DNA from: Morella rubra
Lineage: Eukaryota; Streptophyta; Magnoliopsida; Fagales; Myricaceae
Direction of reading: 5' to 3'
Assembly: GCA_003952965.2 (NCBI GenBank)
Contig: CM025855.1
Span: 34,755,249-34,819,248 of the forward strand
DNA length: 64,000 nt
Position numbers and translations under genes: made by a program. Each line of letters begins with the position of its first letter. Position 1 is the stretch's first letter. This document shows positions 25,982-36,490 of this stretch, piece after piece. Under the pieces are notes generated by a model. The model worked only from the letters and a program-made list of their open reading frames with translations, was not told the origin of the DNA and did no database searches.

Positions 25982-26875
25982 TCCTTCATATCCTATCTCG
26001 CAAACGGTAGATGACTAATGACGTTACAAATTCTTTATGCGGAAAAGGAATTTAAAAAATAAAATAAAAAATAAGGAGATCCCTGTTCATGTTGACCAAA
26101 AGAAACAAATTAGTTTTCGAGAAGAGAGAAACTGGAAAGAAAAGGTGGAGTTTAGCAATGTCGAAGAGGAAACACGAAACAACTTAAAAGACACCTACAA
26201 TACCTTCCCTCTCACAGACTCGGACTCTTAGACAGAGAGAGAATGTGTTTGCTTTAAAGTAGTTAAGCACCCTGACCCACCCTGACATTTTAACTTACTA
26301 GACACTCTTTTTTACGACTATCCTTGCCCTCCTCTCTACATAACCCACATCATTCGCACGTTGAAGTGGAGACACCACTAAACGCTAAAGCTCTGGTCTC
26401 TCTCTCTTCCTCTCTCTCACATTCATGGGTTGAAGGCCTTAGGTGTCCCCCTCTATATTGACAAGAAAGACTCATATGTGACGTGTGCTAGCTTGGCTTG
26501 TGCAGAGCTAGACACCCTTCTTTTCAAAGCCAGAAGCAAATTAGACTTTGACATTACACCCCTCGTGTCAACACTGTAAAATACGCTCCGGCCCCATCTC
26601 CATCAATCCTTTTCAGCTGTATAGCAGGTTTAACCTGGTCCGTTAACCACCTGAAGTTGACCCCTAAACCAAACCTTTGGCAAAGAATTACTTCATTCCG
26701 ACGTTCTTCACAATTAACTAACACAGTACAGAATTAGTTGTAATTTTCGTTCTGCTTTTCGATATATAAAAGTAGTCGTTTCAACAAAAAAAAAAAAAAC
26801 ACACTACAAAAGGTCATTGTCTTAGATACATTCTAATCCCGCTGGTTTTTGTCTCTCCCGCGTGATAGAAGCAAC
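25982..26875. other. Intergenic: upstream region of MYB
   Basis: Presumed MYB promoter and 5' UTR. It contains a CT-rich stretch near 26395-26425 and an A13 run near 26790. No gene seen. Confidence 0.4.
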
Positions 26876-26928
26876 AAGACATCGTAATGACAGTTAGAAA
26901 AAAAAAAAAAAAGACATCGTAATGACAG
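26876..26928 (+). mobile_element. Ultra-truncated retroposon footprint: 18-bp target duplication around TTAG-poly(A)
   Basis: The 18-mer AAGACATCGTAATGACAG occurs at 26876-26893 and again, exactly, at 26911-26928. The 17 bases between are TTAG followed by 13 A. This is the structure left by target-primed reverse transcription that stopped after copying only the 3' end. Confidence 0.75.
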
Positions 26929-27619
26929 ATTATAGTGACCTTTATAGGTGCAAATTCCAGACAACCCGAAGTCCTGATCTTTCTCTCCAGACTTATTTCT
27001 TTATTACATTTACATTCAGTATAAATTTGCACAATCTGCTGTAGATGTCTATAAACAAAAACTGGCCAAACTAGGAAAGAATTTAGCATATCTATTGATT
27101 AATCTTCTTTTACTTTTTGAGTTGCTCAAAGATTAAACCCTCCTGTAGATCTCACTTCCTACCGCACTTAAAAATGATAGCTTGACGGTTAGAATGCTAG
27201 AATATAATTAGTTCTCAATCTCTGCACTCTAGATAAAAACCAGTTAGAAGAACTGAAGGATGGGCCATGTTTCCTTAGAAAGTGCGTCCTAGCTGGACTG
27301 CCTTCCATTGCCGCGTACCTAAAAATAGAAACAAAGAAAAACCAAAAGTTAGTATGTAATATAACTATTAAAAAAACTAGTCCCTACTTAAATAATTTCG
27401 TTCAGTTTTCTGTCCCTGCAAAACCCAATGGCAGACGTTTCGTTTAAATTTTGTCCACAGTAGTGCATCAGGAATGTACTGTCTGCGCTGTGAAGAACAG
27501 AAAGGGCTTTGGGTCAAAAACTTTGAAAGCCACGACTTTTTATTGGAAAGACCCCACCCGAACATTAACGTCTGTGATCACTAATGGCAATCAAAAAGTA
27601 CGCCATAAAAAGATTTTAC

Positions 27620-27718
27620 CCCAAGATTGGAGAGTTTTTTTCTTTTTTTTCTTGACAAATATGGGAGAGGGTAAGAGGGGACGACCACGATGGCGAAGGG
27701 ACCCAAGATTGGAGAGTT
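27620..27718 (-). mobile_element. 5'-truncated LINE/SINE-like insertion with 17-bp target duplication
   Basis: CCCAAGATTGGAGAGTT is found at 27620-27636 and 27702-27718. Read on the minus strand, the 65-base insert ends in TTGTCAAGAAAAAAAAGAAA, a 3' end with poly(A) tail, preceded by non-repetitive sequence. The orientation of tail and duplications fits a minus-strand retroposon truncated at its 5' end. Confidence 0.75.
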
Positions 27719-28433
27719 GCTACCATCCTCTAAGACTGTCTCAGAATATAGGTCCTAACCAAAGGAGGTATGTTTCTGGGTCTCCAAATATTTTTCTTTC
27801 CCCGTGACAGTTGAGTCTGTTACTGTACTAGTTCATGCCAATAGCATTTAAGGTGCATGTGAACATGCTTATGTGATCATTGGACTCTCTAGATGTCATC
27901 GCGACCAGACTAGCTAGTATCTTGACTTCTGTCTAGGTGTGCTCATATTTATCCAAATATATTGACACTTTTGTTTTAATCTCAATTAGTGCATAATGTT
28001 GCAAAAAAACTGTACGAATTTATATACCATAGGGCTATAATGTTATTTAACTTGTATTTAAGGGATGAATTGACCTCCTCTGCGATGAACAGCTTTTATT
28101 TTGACAAGTTTGTGATTTTGATTGCAACTTGTACGTTGTTCTTTTACTGAATGCTACGGTGACGAGAGTCTTCTGAGCAGCACCACATAAAGGCAAGTTC
28201 AAGGTACAAATGCCTAGCTATCAGTCGGATTTGACAAGCCCAGCTGCCCAGTAGTAAATGAGTTCTACCTTTGGTTATGTCATTAGGTAAACGATACATT
28301 ACCTACCAACGGCCACAGAAATCTTACCAATTCATTTACACAAAAAAAAAAAAAAAAAAGTCATCTACAATTTCGGAGGGAAAGATCCATATCTAATAAT
28401 ATGATGACCTAGGGTCATGTCATACTCAAAAGT

Positions 28434-28604
28434 GTGTTTGAATTGGTAAAAATTTTGAGAGATTAAAATTTTTGAACATAAAATTAATGAAGAAGTGAAG
28501 AAAAAAATTATTTAAATTAATTTTTTATATTTATTATAATAAAAAATAATTATTTAAAGAGTGAGATTATATTATAATTATTTTATTATGTTAAAATTTT
28601 GAAC
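28434..28604. mobile_element. Decayed MITE copy related to 19752-19922
   Basis: Shares ordered blocks with the reverse complement of the intronic MITE: AAAATTTT near each end, GAAGTGAAGAAA, TTTTTTATATTTATT and TTATTTTATTATG. Length is the same (about 171 bases). The terminal inverted repeats are degraded. Confidence 0.5.
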
Positions 28605-28771
28605 TTGATTCTTTGTGCTCTTCGGCCGGTGATAAATTACTGAATTTTTATGTTTGAATATAACAAATCGGTACATTTTATTATCATAATAGGTAGCATT
28701 AGAGGATGAAAATTGTAGGTAATGTTGGGTTGCAAAAAAAATTTTAAAAAATTATAGAAAATTTGATCAGC

Positions 28772-28851
28772 GGACTGCATAACTCCCACGTATCCTTTTT
28801 ATAAATAGCTGTATTTTTATGTTTGGACTGCTTAACTCCCACGCATCCTTT
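28772..28851. repeat. Spaced direct repeat, 27-bp units
   Basis: GGACTGCATAACTCCCACGT at 28772 recurs at 28825 with two mismatches over 27 bases. A 26-base AT-rich spacer lies between. Origin unknown. Confidence 0.7.
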
Positions 28852-30365
28852 ATAATTTTATTTGAATTTGTAAAAAGTGACAATATTTTTTAAAGATATT
28901 TGATTGAAATTGATTTCGTTAGAGATTATAAAAATGTGCAAAGAGGGATAATTTGATCAAATTCTTTAATAAAAATTATTAGAGTTTGGTGAAAAAAATG
29001 AAGATCAAAGATTTGATAGAAAAATTTTTAAAAAAAATATATATTGAATTTGTGTGAAAAGGTATTAGGAGTTTTTATGGAAAAAATCTGGAGTTTATGT
29101 TTAAAATTTTGAGACTCTAGATGTTGGATGTTGGATTTTGAATTTTTGTGTTAAAAAAATATAGTTAAAAAAGGTGATTTTTTTTTAATTAGCCGTACAT
29201 CCGGAAGGATATTGTTCGAGAACATTTGGTTAATTAAAGGAAAAAAAAAACAAGATAAAGGGCTTAATCTAGTAAGTGAGAGTGATATATAACAGCATTT
29301 AGCTAGAAAAAGAAATCCATGTGGGTTAGAAATACACATCCAATATCTGTCAGCGTAAAAATATCTATATGTGTCAAAATTGAGAGAAGATGATAGGTTT
29401 CAAAGATGATGAAAATAGTTAGTTATGAGTCGAGGAGGGAATATGGAAAGCATCCATATTGCAAGGGATCATATGTCATATGTTGTTATAGAAAGGACAA
29501 GGGATCACTACTTGTTGGTCTCCAACTTCTCAGACCAAATGCAAAGGGAGTGAACGCTTCATGGGATACGACTTCATGTTCAACGAACGGGCCGTAAGAC
29601 GAACCCTACTTTTCGCGTGGGGATTGACGGGTAAAAAAGTGCTGTCGTGTACAGAATCTACTGCTCTCATCATTCGTATCATCTTCCGCCTTTGTCCAAA
29701 TTCAAAACTCTCTGCTTTTATTCGTTTTCCTTCCCTGCCGTTCCAGTCCCACGTGTACCTCGTTTGCACGGGTGGATCCGTGCTCTCGAAAGGCAGGCAA
29801 AATGCACGCATCGGGGCGAGAAGAATTATTAACTGACGGCCCGAACAAAAAACTTAGGATGCCTCTCTAACCCAGTCAGCCTAGAGTCCTTTGCAGTTTG
29901 CCCTTGTACTACCCTCACGTCATCGTGGAAAATCGGGGCATTCGCACGGCAGAATACGTTCATTAAGCACTGCGAAATTGCTAATCATTCTCAGTAATTA
30001 GGGCCACATGATGCATGACCAATCACCGTTTGGACTTTGAGACACCGAACTAGGGAGGGTGGAAAATTATGCTACCAAGTAATTATAACACTTCTTTCGG
30101 GCACAGAGAGGCATAGTTATTGATAACCCATTTACATCCTTTAACCTAAAACGTAAATATCTTGATCAGCCATAGTTCGGGTGCATGCCTGCATGTGCCA
30201 GCAAAGTGATCAACTAAAATCCATCGATCTCCTGTTGCAATGTAAATATCTTGAATCCTGTTAGCTAGGTTCACTGTTCAGATCCAAGCATTTGCAGATT
30301 TGTCGAATTAGAGTCATTTCAATCAGGATCCAAATTTACTTTGTTATCCATAAAATTCGAATTAA
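28852..30365. other. AT-rich then mixed intergenic DNA
   Basis: 28850-29400 is very AT-rich and MITE-like in composition. 29400-30000 is more GC-rich with short open frames on both strands, none with protein-family features. No gene supported. Confidence 0.4.
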
Positions 30366-30374
30366 GATCCTCTA

Positions 30375-30549
30375 CAATTTGTTGCCTAAATTGTACGATA
30401 CAATTCAAAGAAAAACAGACGCAATAGTTATACCCTACACCATTTAATGTTATCATGTAAATTTTTGAACAACACGAATGCTACCATAGAGTCTATCTGT
30501 TGTATTTTTATCTCGCTTGAATTACACTATATAATTCGAAAACAAATTA
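30375..30549. mobile_element. MITE-like element, copy A of a two-copy family
   Basis: Ends form imperfect inverted repeats of about 30 bases: the left end starts CAATTTGTTGCCTAAATTGT, and the reverse complement of the right end starts TAATTTGTTTTCGAATTATA. The interior matches copy B at 34448-34619 along its whole length, including CCATTTAAT and ATGTAAATTTTTG. No coding capacity. Confidence 0.65.
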
Positions 30550-31452
30550 CAGAAAATCTTCATCCATAAAATTCCACATTGATGTCATAAGAGGGTCGGC
30601 GTGAAACCCAACCTGATGACAATCTTAGGCAACATGTATAGTGACTTCTGCAGTATGGCCAAATTATGATTGAAAAAACTACATCAGTTACAGGTGTTTG
30701 TCACATGAAGTGGTACCTGAAACGAAAATGTTGGTAAATGGCCGAACCAGGAAGCATGGCTGTTGGAGGAGTGGTTGGGTGCATTGTACGTACGTGTGTC
30801 TGTGGGTGAGCATTGGAGAGGTAGGGAGGTTTCTTGTAGAGATCATGGATGGGTTGCTACAAAGCACTGTTTGTTATACAAGTTAAACTCAAATGAAAGA
30901 ACATGCTTTCAGAGTGGCCGACGTTAGATAAGTTTGTGGATAGCCAGGTAAATTCCAATAGCACTGGAGCTCATGAAATGTCATAGATATGGCCCGCGTA
31001 TAAATAGTACCACTGCTCCATGCGATTCTGTTCGGGCTGTTTCCTTGGAACTATGTGAAAAAGAAAAGCATGGGTAGTGCTATATTGGTTTGGTATAAGG
31101 TACCCCACTCCACAAACCCCCAATACCCCTCCCGAAAAGAAAATTAAGAAAAAAACGAAAATCCCTGGAGTTGCAGGAGCAAATTAATCTAAGTAGTAAA
31201 ACCAGATATAAAAAGGCAAAATGTATTCGATTTAGACAGGAGATGTGCATATTGTCTAAAGGTAAGTACGTTCAAATGCTTTGTGGCCTTTTATTCCGAC
31301 CATGTGTGGGGATTTCGAGTATATAGAAGTCAGTTAATTAACTTACCCCTGCAGGCACAAGACCAAGCATGCATGAATACCACTTTTGGCAGTAGTACCC
31401 ACTGATTCTGAGCCTCTTGCCAGTTGGCTCCCGCAGCATTGCCAGTACGAGG

Positions 31453-31502
31453 CAATTCACCACACGTTTTTTTTTTTTTTTCTAAATCAATTCACCACAC
31501 GT
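31453..31502 (-). mobile_element. Ultra-truncated retroposon footprint: 15-bp target duplication around poly(T)
   Basis: CAATTCACCACACGT lies at 31453-31467 and 31488-31502. On the minus strand the insert reads ATTTAG followed by 14 A. This is the same TTAG-poly(A) end as the footprint at 26876. Confidence 0.7.
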
Positions 31503-31969
31503 CACTTGTAACATATGTTGCGGAAAAGACACAAGTTTAAGCAACCGTATTCCTTTCTTCAAAAAAATTTCAGCAAAGTTTCGTAAAATGGGTTATTAGA
31601 GGTTCTTCTAATCTGTTCAGCTGCTAATTTTGTGGAATTATACGGTGGCATCGATTTATAATCCTACGATTGTTGAGCTGATGATCCCAAACAAGCACTT
31701 AAGGATGACGTGACAGATGTGGCCTGCATAGTCAAACTGTCTCTGAGGTACTCCAAGGACTCATATAGTCTACGCTATAGGTTGAGAAATGTAACAGCTG
31801 AAGACCCACGTCTTAATTATGTCTCAGGACGGATACCTGCAAAGCATAAATGCTTCCTATCACCTCCACAGGGATGGAAATGCAGTGCGCCGGACTATAG
31901 AATCAGCATAGAGGTCCCGTTCCAGCTCTCGAGGGTCTGTACCAGCAGAACCCTCTCGATGACTTACTC

Positions 31970-32017
31970 CAATGCTTTAATTCCTTCTTCTTTTTTAATC
32001 AATGCTTTAATTCCTTC
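31970..32017 (-). mobile_element. Ultra-truncated retroposon footprint: 18-bp target duplication around a 12-base A-rich insert
   Basis: CAATGCTTTAATTCCTTC occurs exactly at 31970-31987 and 32000-32017. The insert is TTCTTTTTTAAT (minus strand ATTAAAAAAGAA). Templated filler at a double-strand-break repair site is an alternative. Confidence 0.55.
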
Positions 32018-34447
32018 AAGATTGAAGCAAGTGATGGGTACAGTACAAGGCTAATACCAGTAGAAAACCAGCTGAAGTCAGCATGTGTTGGCTAAACAAC
32101 TAGTACTGGAGAGAGAGAGACAAATAGATGGCACATTAGCCGTTTTCGTTTACTGACTTCCGTGAATCATCCAAATAGGGAGAGTGGTCTAAAGCCTTTC
32201 GATGCTACTTATAGGTAATAAAGATAGGGGAGAGTTAGACTGTCTAAACTCTTAACAGTCAGTAACCTCACTGATATAGAAAGAAAGGTTCAGAAACCCC
32301 CATGGCTTAAAAAGATATGACCTCATTGCAAACTCAATACCCCATATGGAAACTATAGGTTGGTTAGCCACAGTTCCCCATGGTTCCACGATGTGAACAA
32401 GTCATAGCAAATGGACGGTTTAGGGTGCAGGGGGAAAGAGCTTGGAAGCCATTATTAAAATCTCTGTTCGAATTCTGAGTCGAGTAGTACTCGGTGCCGA
32501 GTGAAATTTCAGAGGCACAGTGAAGTAAAGCCAAGGACTGAGGGGTATGTTGGTGATTTTGTGCTCTTTTTTTGTACAGTATTTATTGGGTTTGTAAGTA
32601 AGAAGTTAAGTAACTGTACAAAGGGTGACAGAAGAGAGGGAGGTGGTCAAGGAAACGGACAGGGTGTTGATTTCGTTTGAGATTTCCTTTCGTTGTTTGG
32701 GCGAAGAGACATGGCTTTGCTAACATAGAGGAATTGTCTGCTACCTGGGTTTCTCCCATAGTTTTATAAATCTTTATTTTCTGCACTTAAAAACTCTTCT
32801 TTTCTCTTTCCCTCTGTCTGAGCAGGTAAACAAGTTGATTGTACCAGTCCACGTGCGTAGACCCCTATGTTCTGTTCCAAAGAAACAGGGCAGGCCCAAC
32901 GGTTCATGGTCCTCCTTGGACACCGTACCAAGAGCCTCTCACTACCACGGTTGGGAAATTGAGATTGACATGGACCGGTGTCAGCAACCGTGGAGACTCC
33001 CGGTTTTGATATATCTGTAATTCTGTATAGTTCGATAATATCTGTATAATCGAGGAGATGGTTTCCAACTAAAAAATAAATAAATAATTGATGTGGTTCA
33101 AACTTCAAACTTCAAAGGCTTCTTGACCCACATCCGAATTGGCGGTTCTTGAAGCAAATCAAGAGGTTTCACTATTTTTGAGACTTGCAGCAAGAGAGGT
33201 GCACAGCAGCACAGGTGACATCGGATCTGTCATTCACAATATAAAACAAAAGGCATCCCCTACAGAGAATTAAGCAGATGAGAAGGTGGAGGCTGAAATG
33301 CACAAATGATGACTAATTCCTAATGCAATCATTTTGAGTTCAAAGCAAAACACACCAACTTGCATCGACCCACTACTGCTTTTAGGAACTTTAGTTGGAT
33401 TCAAGAGTGATAATCCGAGGTAGATCAAAATTGGATGCACATTGCTCCTTCTCTGAATCCCGGGAACTGTGCGTGGGGTTACTTCTTCGTGCTTTAACTT
33501 TTTCCTACGAGCCATTAATCTAAAAAGGAAATAACTTTTTCCTTTGCATATGAGCAATCGTACAACGCTTGATGTGACAATTGTCGATGGTTAGTTGAGT
33601 GGGGACGGCCGGTTCTCCTGCTGTGGAAGAAGCCAAATCCTCCTCATCTGCTGTTGATGGACAAATTTAAAACTCCGAACAATCTTCAGCAAAAGCAGAC
33701 CCCACTCCATCTTCAGTGTACCAAGTTCGCGGTGCCACAGTATGAGTGCAGGAATCCCCCTATTGCTGCTTCTGGCGCTAAGCTTGATTGGACTTCACAC
33801 ATTCTGCAAATTGGGTTGCACCTATCAGTCACTACAAAATGCGCCGAATAGGGTGAAAATAGGGTCAACAAACCATCCCCCCGCCCAATTCCCAAAAGAA
33901 CACAGGAAAAAATACTCGCCCATGAAGAAATGAGGATATTAAAGCATTATTATTATTCTTATGGTTCTGGTGCAGGATGGTACCCTTTTGCGGTACTGCC
34001 TAAAGTGAATTCATACATATAACGTACCCACTTCAAGAGCCCTTTTGTTATCCTTGGCATTTTGGCACAAATATTTTTAGTTCTTAAAAATAAACAATTT
34101 GAGAAGGCTTGCCTGAAATGAATTTCTAGTTCCGCGGATTTATCAACATAGAGTTTGTAAAAAGAACCAAATTTTTGTTGGCAATTAAATTATATAATTA
34201 TGTATAATCAAAAAAATTATGAAAAGCTTTTTGTTTTGCTTTTTTATACTAATAAAATATTTTCCTTTTCTCCCAGGGTTCGGTTATTATTTGTACCGCC
34301 TAGTCAAATTATGTATATTGTGAAGAAGACTGCTTGTCTTTAACGTCACGTTTTTTTTAAAAAAATCTAAATTAGATTAGAGCCATATGATTATGTCATT
34401 ATTTTCGTATTGAAATGTCATAGATGATACTTCTTGGATAACCAACC
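32018..34447. other. Intergenic, no gene recognised
   Basis: Short open frames on both strands without family features. 32830-33020 is comparatively GC-rich and includes a CCACGTGC motif (G-box core), but no coding sequence follows. Confidence 0.4.
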
Positions 34448-34619
34448 CAATTTATCACCCGAATTGTACAGTACAATTTGAAGAGAGATAGACACAATAG
34501 GTGAACCCTACGCCATTTAATTTATCCATGTAAATTTTTGGACAACATAAAACCCTACAATGTCCACTGTTGTGTTTATTTCTCTCCAAATAATATTATA
34601 TAATTCAGACAGCAAATTA
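34448..34619. mobile_element. MITE-like element, copy B of a two-copy family
   Basis: Left end CAATTTATCACCCGAATTGT and reverse-complemented right end TAATTTGCTGTCTGAATTAT are imperfect inverted repeats. It aligns over its whole length with copy A (30375-30549) in the same orientation. Confidence 0.65.
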
Positions 34620-35876
34620 CAGAAAATTTTCATCTCCACTCCACTCAGACTTGCTTAGCTATTCTTGATAGCTCAATTCTTATATTTTGTTCAGCACCTG
34701 ACTTTTCATATATTATTAATAATAAAATATTGTTCTTATTAGATTTTCAATTTTGATTTTGATTTTAATATGTTTTCCCTTTTGAAAGTGTTTAAATGTT
34801 TAAAAAATAAATGTTTTATCTTTATCTCTTTAGAGTTGTGATAGCTTTAGAAAAATTGTAGATTTCAAATATTTTTCTAGAATATGTTTCAATTTTAAAC
34901 GGATAACAACCTAATCTTATCTAAATTTTAATTAATATTTTTAAATCTAGAGACATTCTTTGAATAGGTTACAATTAGTCTTTCATAAATTCTATATTAG
35001 TTTCATTTATGCACATCGAATAGGAGTTCAAGCTCTTTTCTTTCTTTTCAAAGATTATAGTCTAAATTTCTTGAAATTAAGAGTTAAAATTGATAAAGGG
35101 TTCAAGTAGTCTGAAGATCAAGTAATAAGGTTATTATATATACTAGATTTTCTAAAAAGTATTGGGGTAATGTTTTAGAAATCACATGTTTTATTGAAAC
35201 CTATGAAATTTTTTTGCGTGAAATAGTATAATCACAAGCCTTTTTAATGTCTATGTTATTATTTGATGATTGAATTGGTGTTACAAATCATATCATTTCA
35301 TATGTATACGATTACTTTATAGAACTTTAAATTTTTATAATATGATCTGAAAGTTTATATCATTATATGGTTATATAGAATGAAGTAATATTTTGTTAAT
35401 GATTATTATATAATTTATGTGATGTTTTCAAAACTTGAGGCCTAGAGTTCATAGTTACAACATTAATATCAATTGCAACCATATTGAGTGCACCCATCCT
35501 ACAAATATATAGTTTATTTTAGTAGGTTTTTCTTGAGTGCACTTGGTAACTTCCCAAGACTTAATATGGAAAATTTTACCCACAGTATAAAGCTTAGTTT
35601 GGTTGGCCCTCAACTAAGACTCATAGTGTCTTCAGACTGTACAACCCAAGTATAATAACTTTGCTAATTACTATGATATTTAGAAGCACTCCAAGAGCCA
35701 TAATTGTATGGCATGTGGATGTGTAGCTGATAGGAGGCATAAAATTACAGTTTTACTGAGTGTTTAGTTTTGATATTTTCAATTTCTGAAGAATTTTACA
35801 CAGAAGTGTTGTTATTTCATTGTTTTGAAGTGTTTAACTTGGATTAAGTTTTCAAAGAATATTTATTTTATGATAA
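34620..35876. other. AT-rich intergenic DNA
   Basis: Strongly AT-rich with no open frame or repeat that I can support. Confidence 0.4.
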
Positions 35877-36490
35877 CTATTTTCTACCCAAAATTTCACT
35901 GATTTTCACCATTTTTAGGCACAGAACCCCTAACACTCTGGGACAGTTATATAAGTAATTTATTAAATAACTAATAAAATTCAAGATCGATGGAGGTTTT
36001 GCTCCATTGAACTTCCATAGATTTGGATCAAGTTTACAGTTAAAGGGGCATGTTTCCACAGAACATTGTGGAAGCGGCCCAAGCAGTTGAGTCATGATCT
36101 TGGAACCTTCTTGGCCATCCAAATTTTGAAGGCGCGTAGTTGAGTTTTGCTTTTGCCACTAGGTTGGCAATTTTCCAGTCCATGAATTTTTCTTCCATTT
36201 TCAAATTTTCGATAACTATCTGCGAGTCGCCTTCCACCACAATGTTATTAGATTACAAGCGGCTGCTTGGGTGATTGCAAATAGAGCTTCAGAAGCTTCT
36301 CCGACCAGCAGATCAGTTGAATCTATTTCTGGTGTCCTGTCCATGCATGTACTGATTCTCCATTTGGTTTGAATAGAACACCTACCATCGGAGATGAATT
36401 TGCTCTAAGCGCAACATCAAAAGTCAGCCCGTGGAAGTTATTGGGGATGGAAGGATGAGCATTTTGGCACTTCTGAGATTGTGGGAAGTG
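35877..36490 (-). pseudogene. Relic of a retroelement-type RNase H-like (RVT_3) domain
   Basis: Translating the complement in shifting frames gives the usual order for plant RNase H-like domains found in non-LTR retroelements: FDVALR with SSPMVGVLFKPNGESVHAW, then GEASEALFAITQAAACN, then VEGDSQIVIENLKMEEKFMD and WKIANLVAKAK. The acidic residues in FDVAL, GEASEAL and EGDSQ sit where the catalytic carboxylates are expected. It is interrupted by several frameshifts and stops, so it cannot make protein. No reverse transcriptase remains beside it. Confidence 0.65.
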
